The notes beneath the pieces are model-generated. The model did not search any database. It saw nothing but the letters and a program-made list of their open reading frames with translations, and had not been told where the DNA came from. The translations under genes and the position numbers were made by a program. A stretch of DNA of 64,000 nucleotides from Mycosarcoma maydis (Eukaryota > Basidiomycota > Ustilaginomycetes > Ustilaginales): positions 186,001 to 250,000 of the forward strand of contig NC_026494.1 in NCBI RefSeq assembly GCF_000328475.2. Reading direction: 5' to 3'. Of this stretch, positions 11,219 to 20,330 are shown in pieces; the first letter of the stretch is position 1, and every line of letters starts with the position of its first letter.

Positions 11219-12343
11219 CTAGTCGTGCTCTTGTGGGTCAGGCAATCGTTCGAAAGCGCTGAACCACTTGTCGCCTCTGTTTCTTTCGACTTTCTTGCCC
11301 TCTTCGGTGGCTGTGAAGACGGCGTTGACGCAGATGTCATGTTTCAACTTGTCCTGGTGTGGATCGAGCCGTTTGAACAATGGATGTTGACCGAGGTGTT
11401 GATCCATCCAGTCGTACAGTTGCTTGACGTCGGTGATGATGTACACGATGCCGCCGGGACGCAGGACGTAGGCGTATTCGGCGAGCAGCGTGGGCGAGAT
11501 GATGCGAGCTTTGTGTTTGCGCGACTTGAAGTGCGGGTCCGGGAACAGGAAAAACAGTTTCGAGAGTTGGTGTTTGTGGAAGAAGTTGGGCAGGAACTTC
11601 ATACCGTTGGCACGCAGGACGCCGACGTTGTCGTACGATCCAGGCGTAAGGTGTGCTGACGAGACAAGCTCAGCATTCGCTGTAAGCTCGTCCATTTCGT
11701 CGTCATCTGCCGCTGCAGACGTCGTAGACGCAATTGCTGATCCACCCGCACATGAGGCAGCATCATCTTGCGCTGTGCAAGTCGAAGCTTGGTCGGTTTT
11801 GCAATTCAACTCCCTGCTTGCGCTTGTGCCTGTGCTCGTGCCTGTGCTCGTGCCTGTGCTCGTGCTGGCGTGTTCCAACCTACCCTGTTGAGCCGCCAAC
11901 CGTAGCGCGACGATCTTATCATGCACGTACTGTGTCACATGCACCCTAATCTCCAAGCCCAACATCAACGTCTCCGGATACAACGGAGCCAGCTGCATCA
12001 ACAAGCCTCCAAATCCACATCCGACGTCCGCAAACTCAACTCCGTTGGCGTGCTCATATGCTTGCTTCTTCTCGCCCGTTTTCGGGTCGAAGAATCTCGG
12101 ATAGATTGTGCCCCAGTTCATCTCACTCGGCTGAGTGGGATACTGCAGGGAGTGATCCGAGAATGGATTCGCATGCGCTCGCTGTCGATACCATCTTTTC
12201 TGCGGGATAACGATCTTGCCACCGGCAAGATGGTTGATGTGCGATTTGGATTGCTCGAGCGCGATCCGGTCGTGTTCGGTTTTGGCCGACGTATGCGAAG
12301 CGTCGACGGCGTGTGCAAGCGCGTTGCGTTTGCGCTTCGCCAT
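11219..12343 (-). CDS. TRM8: tRNA (guanine-N7)-methyltransferase catalytic subunit
   Basis: A 374-residue protein of the TrmB/Trm8/METTL1 family, which uses S-adenosylmethionine to make 7-methylguanosine at position 46 of tRNAs, with Trm82 as partner in fungi. Visible hallmarks are the N-terminal KRWYRQRAHANPFSDH region, the SAM-binding VGCGFGGLL motif, LGLEIRVHVTQYV, and the conserved FPDPHFKSRKHKARII signature before the final LRPGGIVYIITD strand. Between the helix after the SAM motif and the GVLRANGMKFLPNFF strand there is an extra segment of roughly 75 residues (about 155-228), rich in Ser/Thr and acidic residues. It is partly encoded by a 12-bp tandem repeat and is absent from the usual family core. 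No intron. It shares a 579-bp divergent upstream region with the next gene. Confidence 0.93.
   Translation of the reverse strand: MAKRKRNALAHAVDASHTSAKTEHDRIALEQSKSHINHLAGGKIVIPQKRWYRQRAHANPFSDHSLQYPTQPSEMNWGTIYPRFFDPKTGEKKQAYEHANGVEFADVGCGFGGLLMQLAPLYPETLMLGLEIRVHVTQYVHDKIVALRLAAQQGRLEHASTSTGTSTGTSTGTSASRELNCKTDQASTCTAQDDAASCAGGSAIASTTSAAADDDEMDELTANAELVSSAHLTPGSYDNVGVLRANGMKFLPNFFHKHQLSKLFFLFPDPHFKSRKHKARIISPTLLAEYAYVLRPGGIVYIITDVKQLYDWMDQHLGQHPLFKRLDPHQDKLKHDICVNAVFTATEEGKKVERNRGDKWFSAFERLPDPQEHD
11826..11861 (-). repeat. 12-bp coding minisatellite within TRM8
   Basis: Three perfect units of a 12-bp sequence, plus a partial one, encode repeated Gly-Thr-Ser-Thr on the minus strand. The unit is a multiple of three, so copy-number change keeps the reading frame. 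Confidence 0.9.
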
Positions 12344-12922
12344 TGCTCAAGACGTGTGTCGTTGCGATGCGAACGTCTTCCTTTCAAGCTCGTTTCAGGA
12401 TTTGTGCAATTCGTTCAACCAGAGCCCAACTTGATCCGACGATCGAGCTTCTAGTCTGGTCGTGAGTCTGGTGTGCGCGGTGATGATGAGGAACACAAGT
12501 TGAGCCAGCAGCAACAAAGAAACATGACAAAGTCAAGAGTCGTGCGTGCAAGAAGAAATTTCACAGAGGTGGAGAGAGCCGCTCAGAAAAAAAAACCCCA
12601 CCAACACCCCCGCGCTCAGAAATCGTAACACAGCCTAACACTAGCAAACCAAATTCGCAGTCCGTGTTCCACCCACGACGGTTAAATCACGAATCGTGAA
12701 TCATGAATTCACGATTACTGGCCGGGACCCGAGATCAAGTAACGTAGCTGCGAATTCGATCGGTTCCGACCAAGGACCACTAACACCATCCTGATTTCAC
12801 GTTCACCAGTCGCAAAACGTTGGTTTCCACCCGCCACTTGGCTTCTCCCCACACGCTATCGACCAGATCTACAACGCACATACACCCATCAAGCATCACA
12901 AGCACCTAGATAAGCTTCGAAA
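12344..12922. promoter_or_regulatory. Divergent promoter region, TRM8 / NDUFB10-like
   Basis: A 579-bp head-to-head spacer that must carry both promoters. It contains a compound copy of the dispersed motif at 12685-12716, including AATCGTGAAT (12692-12701) and its exact reverse complement ATTCACGATT (12707-12716) separated by 5 bases. No clear TATA box was seen. Confidence 0.5.
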
Positions 12923-13469
12923 ATGGACAAGCTTCCGAGCGCTGAAGAGATGCGAGGTATGTATTTCGTCGCTTCCATTGAGCACTGCCCTGCGGCGACT
13001 CTGTGGAGTGGATTTTTGTGAAACATGACTGACAAGCACTCTCTCGCGCGCGCGGTACCCTCGCGATGGCTCCTCGAATACTTTGCATCTACTCGATCGC
13101 GTATCTGCTCCTACCCTGCTAATGCATTGGCAACTGCATCACGTCGTCCGCTCGAACTTGCCCCGGCACACTGCCCAGAAACGCTCGCGCAACGAGAGGA
13201 AAAGATCCGAGAATCATGGGTGCGAACTATGGAGGCAAGAATCGTCCGTGAAGAATTGCAAAAGTGCCACAAGGCCGAAGGCGTCAACCACTACCAGGTC
13301 TGCAGTGATCTCGCCAAAAAGTACCATTCGCTGTTGGCCGATGCCAAGGTAAGTCGCATCCGCGCCTCGATCGGCTTTCCAACGCACGCGCATTGCTGAG
13401 CATACACCATCCTCACTTTTCCGTTCTCTTGCACAGGTCAAGGGCTTCCGAGTTATCGACACTGCGTAA
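12923..13469 (+). CDS. NADH:ubiquinone oxidoreductase 12 kDa (NDUFB10-like) subunit
   Basis: A small complex I accessory subunit of the mitochondrial inner membrane, found by joining three exons: 12923-12956, 13179-13348 and 13437-13469. Both introns obey GT-AG (gtatgt...cccag and gtaagt...cacag) and the phases agree, giving 78 residues. The core IRESWVRTMEARIVREELQKC followed by HKAEGVNHYQVCSDLAKKY and VKGFRV closely resembles the fungal 12 kDa subunit, with paired Cys residues about ten apart as in NDUFB10. The first exon encodes only 11 residues and part of a twelfth (MDKLPSAEEMR), so the N-terminus is shorter than I would expect. The 222-bp first intron is the least certain part of the model. 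Confidence 0.82.
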
Positions 13470-13800
13470 AGAGCCTCCCTGTTTGTATCTTGCTCTCTCG
13501 CCGAAATATGATTCTCATAGCTTTCATCATTCACGATTCGTACCCGATGCCTTTGGCTCGACTGCACACGCCTCCATACCCAGCATTGATCGGCGTGGTC
13601 CCACACATTCGTCGCTGTTTCGTTGAACATGCTCCGTCACGCTGTCACGCTGTCACGCTACCACAAACGTGCTGAAACAGACGATATGAAAAGGTAGAAG
13701 TGATACAATTACACAGGTCGAGGAGAGTCACCGCGATTTTGAAGCTCGAAACAAGTCACAAGTGGTTCCAACTATGTGAGCAAGGACGCAAAGGCGGGAT
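13470..13800. other. Convergent intergenic region
   Basis: Tail-to-tail spacer between the complex I subunit and prefoldin subunit 2. It holds a TCACGA-core motif near 13525-13540 and three tandem units of GTCACGCT (13636-13659). No gene seen. Confidence 0.6.
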
Positions 13801-14532
13801 TCAGTTGGCATATTCGCGCTGAAAGTCTTGTAACTCGGATTCTTTCTGCTTGTACTGCTTGAGAAGTGTTTCGAGGATCTGCTTGAGCTGTTGCACACGA
13901 GCGGTCGCCGAATCGCAGAACAACCGATGCAAGCGAACAGTGTCAGCGACATGACATCAACAGACAAAGCGTCACAGTGAGAGTGGGCTAAAGAACCACT
14001 TACGCCTTCGAGATTGGTTTGAAGCGCCGGAAGCACCTCTTTGACCGTGCGCTCTACCAGAACACCGCCGATGAGACGGAAACACTTGCGATCCGGGTCA
14101 GCTTTCGATGCTTCGGTGAGTGTATCGATGACAAGTCTACATAGAGAAGCAGAGAGAGCAGATGATAGAACTATCGCTGTCAGCTGTCATGTCGATCCAG
14201 TAGATCGTCCCCGCTCGCAAGAAGCGTGCTATCGGCACAACTCACTTGTGCTCATCAGCTTCGCCCTCGAGTTCGCCAATCTTGGATGCGATACCTTGCA
14301 GTTCGGATCGTCGTGACTGGTAAAGTTGTGCCGCCTCTGTCCGACGGGTATGCAACGAATTCAGTAGGCGAACGGTCAGCTTTGCATCTCATATGCTTTG
14401 GATGGCAGAAGAATGTCCAAGGTAGATCGACGAGACCAGCAATTCGCTGCAGCTAAAAATCGCACCTTGTTCGGATAGCTGTCGCTTCTGTCCTGCTGCT
14501 TGCGCAGGCTTCTGTGTCGCCGCTGATGACAT
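13801..14532 (-). CDS. GIM4: Prefoldin subunit 2
   Basis: A beta-type prefoldin subunit of the heterohexameric chaperone that passes unfolded actin and tubulin to the CCT chaperonin. Reconstructed from four exons on the minus strand: 14466-14532, 14246-14336, 14004-14136 and 13801-13887. The introns of 129, 109 and 116 bp are GT-AG and phase-compatible, giving 125 residues. The diagnostic stretch CFRLIGGVLVERTVKEVLPAL is nearly the same as in animal PFDN2. It is flanked by helices EHKLVIDTLTEA (before) and LKQILETLLKQYKQKESEL (after), which form the coiled coil. The start MSSAATQKPAQAAGQKRQLSEQ is short and low-complexity as usual. Exon joins were made by eye, and the length matches the family core. 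Confidence 0.9.
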
Positions 14533-15376
14533 GCTTCGGTCTGTTTGTAGCGAGTGAGTGCCCTGCAAGCTGTCTGTACGGCTGCGCTCTTCGTGGATCT
14601 TGGATGGTTCCTAATATCAAGCTTAAAGCATCAAGCACCAAGGCGTGAGGTTTGTGCGTTCACAGTCACGAGTTCAACATGGAAGATCCACGAAACGTCG
14701 CACGTGAGCGTACTTTGTCTGCATAAGAGTGACGGTGTAACACGAACAGAAAATTCCCACGTCTCGTGCCTCATGTGCCAATCACGAAAACCTAACATCC
14801 GCCGCAGTCTCGAGTGTAAGCGTTGTTTTACATTGCTGACGAATGTGCAGACAAAGAGAGAGAAGAGAGAAAGGAAAAGCAGCCTGGAACAAATCCGACG
14901 GCAGCACGACAGCACAACTCACAGACTCAGTCACGAGTCCGGCTAAAACTCCACTTTGACAACTGCGCGGAGCTCGGACCAGAAGAGTGACGAGGTGGTG
15001 AGTTTCAATCACGAATTTCAGGCGAGAAGCTGTGCAGCTAAGCGTGAAGCACGAAACAGCGCCTTCACGCTTCTCAGAGAGACTCGCGACTCGGCTGTGC
15101 ACACAGCTCCAGATACGGCAACAAGCTGTCTTCCATCACGAAGCGCACGAAATCGTAATCGGATCTTACGCTTTCCTTGCTCTCTTGCAACCATCCATCC
15201 GTCCGTACGTCCGCTCTTACGATTAGTCGGCTCAACACTGCACAAACAGCAGGCACACCACCAATCGGCTCGAGCAGCGCATCCACCCCTCCAACCCTCG
15301 CAGGCCAATCCTCGCATCCATTCTGATAGATCGAATCGTCACAGGAGCGCACACGCGGTTGCTGACATAGCTCAAG
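14533..15376. promoter_or_regulatory. Divergent promoter region, prefoldin 2 / fimbrin
   Basis: An 844-bp head-to-head spacer. It includes motif copies such as that near 15005-15015 and the related AGTCACGAGT form near 14665 and 14930. A CCATCC-rich patch at about 15185-15210 lies before the fimbrin start. The apparent open frames on both strands show no recognisable protein. Confidence 0.5.
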
Positions 15377-17224
15377 ATGGAGGCAATCAAGCTTCAGAGG
15401 AAGTATCCTCAATTTTCTCAGGAGGAGATGATGGGCCTCATCTCTCGCTTCCGCACACTCGATGTCGAGGAAAAGGGCAGCATCCCAAAGCAAGACGTTA
15501 TCAAAGCCATCCAAGATCAAGGCGATGCTTCATACGACCAGGTCCGTGAAACGCTCAAAGAAGTCGATCTGGATGCCTCGGGTCGTGTAGAGCTCGATGA
15601 CTATGTCGACTTGCTTGCAAAGATCCGTGCCGGTCGCAACGCATCTGCCGGTGTCGTCACCAAGGGCAAGGTATTCGTCAAAGGCGCCACCTCTTCTACC
15701 CAGCATACCATCAACGAGGACGAACGAACCGAGTTTACCCGCCACATCAACTCGAACCTCGCTGGCGACGCTCACATCGGCTCGCGATTGCCCATCCCTA
15801 CCGACACGTTTCAGCTTTTCGACGAGTGTCGAGACGGTCTCATCCTCTGCAAGCTCATCAACGATTCGGTTCCAGACACCATCGACGAGCGTGTGCTCAA
15901 CTTTGGCAAGGGTGGCAAAGGCCCCAATGCCTTCCAGATGACCGAGAATAACAACATTGTCATCACGTCCGCCAAGGCCATCGGCTGTAGCGTCGTCAAC
16001 ATCGGTCCTCAGGATCTCATCGATGGCAAAGAGCATCTCATCCTCGGTCTCGTTTGGCAGATCATTCGACGTGGTCTGCTCAGCAAGATCGATCTGAAGA
16101 ACCACCCAGAGCTCTACCGTCTTCTGGACGAAGGTGAGACTCTCGAAGAGTTCTTGCGCCTACCTCCCGACCAGATTCTGCTCCGATGGGTCAACTATCA
16201 CCTCAAGGCGGCCAACTGGCACCGACGCGTCGCAAACTTCAGCAAGGATGTCTCAGACGGTGAGAACTATACGGTGCTGCTCAACCAGCTCAAGCCCGAT
16301 CAGTGTGATCGCGCTCCTTTGCAGCAGAGCGACGTGATGCAGCGCGCAGAAATGGTGCTACAACGTGCAGATGCCATCGGCTGTCGCAAGTACTTGACTC
16401 CTGGATCCATGGTGGCTGGTAACCCAAAGTTGAACTTGGCCTTTGTTGCGCATCTCTTCAACACGTGGCCATGCCTCGAGCCGTTGGACGAGGCGCCGCC
16501 TGTCGAGATCGAGGACTTTGATGCGGAAGGAGAGCGCGAGGCGCGCGTCTTTACGCTCTGGCTCAACAGTCTTGACGTAGAGCCGGGTGTGTACAACTTG
16601 TTCGAGGACCTCAAGGATGGCACTGTTATTCTGCAAGCGTTTGACAAGGTGATTCCTGGCTCTGTTACGTGGCGTCGCGTCTCAAAACCCAAAGAAGGCC
16701 AGGAGCTTTCTCGCTTTAAAGCGGTCGAGAACACCAACTACGCTGTCGACCTCGCCAAGGCGTCCAACATGCACATTGTCGGCATCCAGGGAGCCGACAT
16801 TGTCGACGGAACAAAGACGCTGACGTTGGGTTTGGTGTGGCAACTCATGCGTCTCAACATCACCAAGACGCTGTCGTCACTCTCGAAAGGCGGTCGTGGC
16901 GTTAGCGATGCGGATATGGTGGCATGGGCCAACAATCTGGTCAAGAGCAGTGGCAAGTCGACGCAGATCCGTTCGTTCAAAGATGCACAGCTCAAGACGG
17001 CAGTCTTCTTCTTGGACCTGCTCAACGCGCTGCGTCCGGGTATCGTCGATTACAGCCTGGTCAACACGGGTAGGACAGAAGACGAGAGCAGGATGAACGC
17101 CAAACTGGCGATCAGCATTGCGAGAAAGTTGGGCGCGTTGATTTTCCTGGTGCCAGAGGACATTATTGAGTTGCGACAGAGGCTTATCTTGACTTTTGTC
17201 GGATCGTTGATGGCTATCCAGTGA
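15377..17224 (+). CDS. SAC6: Fimbrin (plastin), actin-bundling protein
   Basis: A single-exon protein of 615 residues, the normal fimbrin length. Residues about 10-85 hold the paired EF-hand headpiece (FRTLDVEEKGSIPKQD and VDLDASGRVELDDYVDLL). Four calponin-homology domains follow at about 120-235, 255-360, 385-490 and 505-615, with classic strings such as DGLILCKLINDSVPDTIDER, KAIGCSVVNIGPQDLIDGK and HLILGLVWQIIRRGL. Fimbrin cross-links actin filaments in endocytic patches and cables. The ATG at 15377 directly precedes the headpiece and is preceded by AAG. Downstream it converges on an alpha/beta hydrolase gene. Confidence 0.97.
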   Translation: MEAIKLQRKYPQFSQEEMMGLISRFRTLDVEEKGSIPKQDVIKAIQDQGDASYDQVRETLKEVDLDASGRVELDDYVDLLAKIRAGRNASAGVVTKGKVFVKGATSSTQHTINEDERTEFTRHINSNLAGDAHIGSRLPIPTDTFQLFDECRDGLILCKLINDSVPDTIDERVLNFGKGGKGPNAFQMTENNNIVITSAKAIGCSVVNIGPQDLIDGKEHLILGLVWQIIRRGLLSKIDLKNHPELYRLLDEGETLEEFLRLPPDQILLRWVNYHLKAANWHRRVANFSKDVSDGENYTVLLNQLKPDQCDRAPLQQSDVMQRAEMVLQRADAIGCRKYLTPGSMVAGNPKLNLAFVAHLFNTWPCLEPLDEAPPVEIEDFDAEGEREARVFTLWLNSLDVEPGVYNLFEDLKDGTVILQAFDKVIPGSVTWRRVSKPKEGQELSRFKAVENTNYAVDLAKASNMHIVGIQGADIVDGTKTLTLGLVWQLMRLNITKTLSSLSKGGRGVSDADMVAWANNLVKSSGKSTQIRSFKDAQLKTAVFFLDLLNALRPGIVDYSLVNTGRTEDESRMNAKLAISIARKLGALIFLVPEDIIELRQRLILTFVGSLMAIQ

Positions 17225-17796
17225 CGTGGTAGACTGGATTGACGGTGGACATGGCAGTCACGGCACACAAATTGTAATCCAGATGTAACGCTATTCATAT
17301 GCATGCGTGATGACCTCGGGACTCGCTATGCTGGGGCGCTGTCAGCAAGCGTGATGCGTGATCGTCGGCCGTGGACGTGGCCACGTTGGATATTGCGCTT
17401 CATTGGCGCAGTGCTGTTGCGGCTGTTCACTGATTGTTACACGCTTCAGACGACACGCGAGCACACTTTCATGTCAGTACGTGTGATGGACGGTGGGCTT
17501 GGCGCCGCAATAGAGGACAGCACATTGGCTCGGCTATGAGATCCACCCGATGAGCTCCAATTGTGATGCTCGAGACAAGTCCATCTACAGATGAGGTGCA
17601 CATTGGCGAATGTTCGAATCAGGCTTGTACGCACTCGGCAGTATTCGGAGAGCACGGATTCAGGAATTAGCACACCCCGCACTGAGGTCTGTGCACGCGT
17701 GATCTGGACGACCTCGCACGGACGCAGCTCAACAAACACGGACGAGCGAGCGCGTGGATCGTAGGATTGGCGGGTGTAAGCATGTCGGTCTCGTGA
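17225..17796. other. Convergent intergenic region
   Basis: Spacer between the stops of fimbrin and the alpha/beta hydrolase. No gene or notable repeat seen. Confidence 0.55.
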
Positions 17797-18732
17797 TTAC
17801 AGCTTGGCGCTCGCGGGGGGATCGAGGAAGTTGTTGATGCTGTTGACCCAGAAGTGCATGTCAAAGTAGTCGTACCAGAAATGGCCGAATTCGTCGGTGG
17901 GAGTGTGGAGCCTTGTGGCGTGTTTGATGGCGTCGAGGATGTACTGGCTTTCGTTCCAGAGCACCATGCGATCGCGTTTGCCGTGGATCACGAGCACGTC
18001 GACGGTGCGCGGAATGCGATGCAGCTGTTTCCTCAGATCCGCCGACTGGATCGCCATGAACTGCAGGCCAATAACCCACGCGGGCCGATTCGTGCTTCTG
18101 ACCGACTCGAGTCTCGCTCGAAACTTTGCCTGCATCCCACTCGAACGCGAGAGCGTATCCTCATCGTACTGAACGCGCATCATGTTTTGCGTAATGTACA
18201 AGTTCCTTTCGGTCTTATCCTTGATCTTTTCAGCCTGTTGGTTGAGTTCGGCCAGGTTCACATCACCACGCGGCAGCTTGGTCATTGTAGCGCAAAGAAC
18301 TGCCTTTCGCACCTTGACGCCGTCGATAACGACCAGCCCGTCCGGCGAGACGCGCGCGAGTTGCGCCGACGACAGCAGCGCCTGCGTGATGTGCCCACCC
18401 ATCGAAAAGCCGAGTAGATCAATCGTCGTGTAACCGAGATGCGATGCGAGATGCACCACATCCAAGCCCATTGATTCCAGAGAAAGCGTTTGGTCCCACT
18501 CGGACGTTACTGTAGACTCGCCTATGGCACGGTGGTCCGAAATCACCACCGGTCGTTCACTCCCAAGCGCCTCGAACAGTGGCGTCCAGTCCGTCATCAC
18601 AGCGGACAGACCATTGATCAGGAACAGCGGCGTCCGCGAACGTGCGCTCGCCGACGATGGAGTAAACGTACGGTACGCTAGACGACACCCCGAGCCATCC
18701 GGCAATTCAAAAAATTGCGTCGCCGACGCCAT
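17797..18732 (-). CDS. Alpha/beta hydrolase
   Basis: A 311-residue protein with the alpha/beta-hydrolase fold. The oxyanion/first-turn region is LFLINGLSAVMTDW, the HRAIG turn follows strand 4, and the nucleophile elbow is LGFSMGGHI (Gly-Phe-Ser-Met-Gly). The likely acid is in HGKRDRMV and the catalytic His in DEFGHFWYDY. This places it with small-molecule esterases and hydrolases of the epoxide hydrolase/haloperoxidase-like type; the substrate cannot be named. The ATG at 18732 was chosen because the reading frame upstream of it (to 18834) has no ATG and no family similarity. No signal peptide is evident, so it is probably intracellular. Confidence 0.85.
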   Translation of the reverse strand: MASATQFFELPDGSGCRLAYRTFTPSSASARSRTPLFLINGLSAVMTDWTPLFEALGSERPVVISDHRAIGESTVTSEWDQTLSLESMGLDVVHLASHLGYTTIDLLGFSMGGHITQALLSSAQLARVSPDGLVVIDGVKVRKAVLCATMTKLPRGDVNLAELNQQAEKIKDKTERNLYITQNMMRVQYDEDTLSRSSGMQAKFRARLESVRSTNRPAWVIGLQFMAIQSADLRKQLHRIPRTVDVLVIHGKRDRMVLWNESQYILDAIKHATRLHTPTDEFGHFWYDYFDMHFWVNSINNFLDPPASAKL

Positions 18733-19324
18733 CTCTGCTAGCGATCTTCGCAAGACCAAGCTGGGTTGGGTGAGAGAGATGCCCTTCTCCGAGACGTGAC
18801 AACGCGAAAGCTTGACGCTGGTTGCAAGCTGCAAGTTGCAAGTGGGAAGCTGGAGGCTGCAGGTTGGAAGCTGGAAGCTGGAAGCTAGAAGCTAGAAGCT
18901 AGAAGCCAGATCGTGCTCACCAAACACATCCATTCAGCCGACCACGCACAGTGCGACGTGTGGGCCCTTGGGCTTTGCAAGCCCGTATCCCGACACTGCA
19001 TGTCCACCGGCTGTTCCGGCAATCAAGTGGTGGTAACTTGACGGTTCACAGTCGTGAGTTCCAACGTTTTTCGCGTGTGGTTCATGACCTAACATGTGCA
19101 GTTGGCTCTCGTCGTGCGTCGTGCGTGTCGCGTGTCACCCGCCAAGCCATGTTAGACCACGATTCTCTGCACGCAAATGTGGAGGAAGGGCCCTCGTGAC
19201 TGGTGACTTGATTTCAAGCGGACCGCGAAAGAAGATCGTGAATAGTAATGAGGATGGTGACGAGCATGACGCAAGCTGTGCCACCAACCACGAGCGATAT
19301 GGATGCGCACGCCTACGGTCTACG
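18733..19324. promoter_or_regulatory. Divergent promoter region, hydrolase / SPF30-like
   Basis: A 592-bp head-to-head spacer. It contains a 7-bp minisatellite (18867-18908) and an open frame joined to the downstream gene (19094-19324) that lacks family similarity and is more likely leader sequence. Confidence 0.45.
18867..18908. repeat. Heptamer minisatellite GAAGCT(G/A)
   Basis: Six consecutive 7-bp units, two GAAGCTG, three GAAGCTA and one GAAGCCA. Degenerate units continue upstream to about 18835. It has the same 7-bp period as other arrays in the window but a different sequence. Confidence 0.9.
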
Positions 19325-20068
19325 ATGGATGTATCCGAGTTGGAAGTGTACAAGCAGCAGCTCTCGCAGGTGAGCACGGCGCTGCAAAGCGATGGTGCCA
19401 ACCAAGATCTTATAGATCTGCGCAACGAGCTGTCAAATCTGATTCGTCTTACGCAGTCGCACGCCTCCTGCTCCTCGAGCGCAGCACGCACGCATCGATG
19501 CGAGCCCCTGCCATCGTCGTCCTGGTCTCACACTCACTCCAGCGACTCGGTCGAACAAAACTCATCGCGGTCCATGTTTCAAGTGGCTCACCACGTGTCA
19601 GCTCGATACGCGCCAGACAACCACCGTGCTGCTGTTCTGCATGACACCGATTGCGCACCGTATACAGCGTATGGCCACCAACAAGTGTTGCAGGAAAACC
19701 ACATTCATCCACCACCACTTGAGTCTAACAACATCGACGCTCCTCCTCCTCCTCCTCCTCCTCCTCCAGTGCCGTTTTCAACCGAAGCAACGCGCGCACC
19801 ACCACCTCCTCCTCCTTCTCTTGCTGCCATAGACGAAAGAGCACAACGCAAACATCGGAATGAAAAGAAACTTGCTCGGCGAGAACACAAATCTGCGGTT
19901 CAGCAGCAGAAAGCCAGCTCGTGGCTTAAATTTGCCTCGCAAGCATCCAAGAACAAGGCGCTGAAACCAAGCATCTTCAGCACCAGCGACGATCCGTACG
20001 CCAAAGTTGGCGTCAACAAGCGTGCCCACGCGCACGCGAATCCACCAGACAAACATGCTCCAGCTTAA
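19325..20068 (+). CDS. SPF30/SMN-related splicing factor, shortened Tudor region
   Basis: A 247-residue protein resembling SPF30 (SMNDC1), a spliceosome assembly factor of the nucleus. The N-terminal helix (VSELEVYKQQLSQVSTALQS) and the following LIDLRNELSNLIRLTQ match the family. The C-terminus, with KHRNEKKLARREHKS, then KASSWLKFASQ and PSIFSTSDDPYAKVGV, is the typical SPF30 ending. Between them, residues about 83-122 (VSARYAPD...YTAYGHQQV) look like a contracted Tudor domain. This is followed by two proline runs (about 140-165) that are not typical. The aromatic cage of a working Tudor domain may therefore be incomplete. The ATG at 19325 is preferred because the upstream open frame lacks similarity. 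Confidence 0.72.
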   Translation: MDVSELEVYKQQLSQVSTALQSDGANQDLIDLRNELSNLIRLTQSHASCSSSAARTHRCEPLPSSSWSHTHSSDSVEQNSSRSMFQVAHHVSARYAPDNHRAAVLHDTDCAPYTAYGHQQVLQENHIHPPPLESNNIDAPPPPPPPPPVPFSTEATRAPPPPPPSLAAIDERAQRKHRNEKKLARREHKSAVQQQKASSWLKFASQASKNKALKPSIFSTSDDPYAKVGVNKRAHAHANPPDKHAPA

Positions 20069-20330
20069 CGCTTCAAAGCTGCCCAATCCGGTACCCACCG
20101 CTACCTCTTCAAGACGACACATGCGCCACAGACACCGAGACATACATCCAGCTTCACGAGCACAAACAAAAATAAGTTAGTCCAGCAATCGCTCCGATTG
20201 CAAAGGGTATCGTAGTGTAAAGAGCCTAGAGCCTGGTTTGGAAGCAAACCAAGCCACGTAAATGGTCATGAGAAAAAGGCAAACGCAACCAAACCATGCA
20301 AGCGTGGAAACATGCCGATCCACCTCGATG

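Noticed and set aside
19094..19324. Longer N-terminus for the SPF30-like protein
   Set aside because: The extra residues show no family similarity and the conserved helix starts right after the ATG at 19325.
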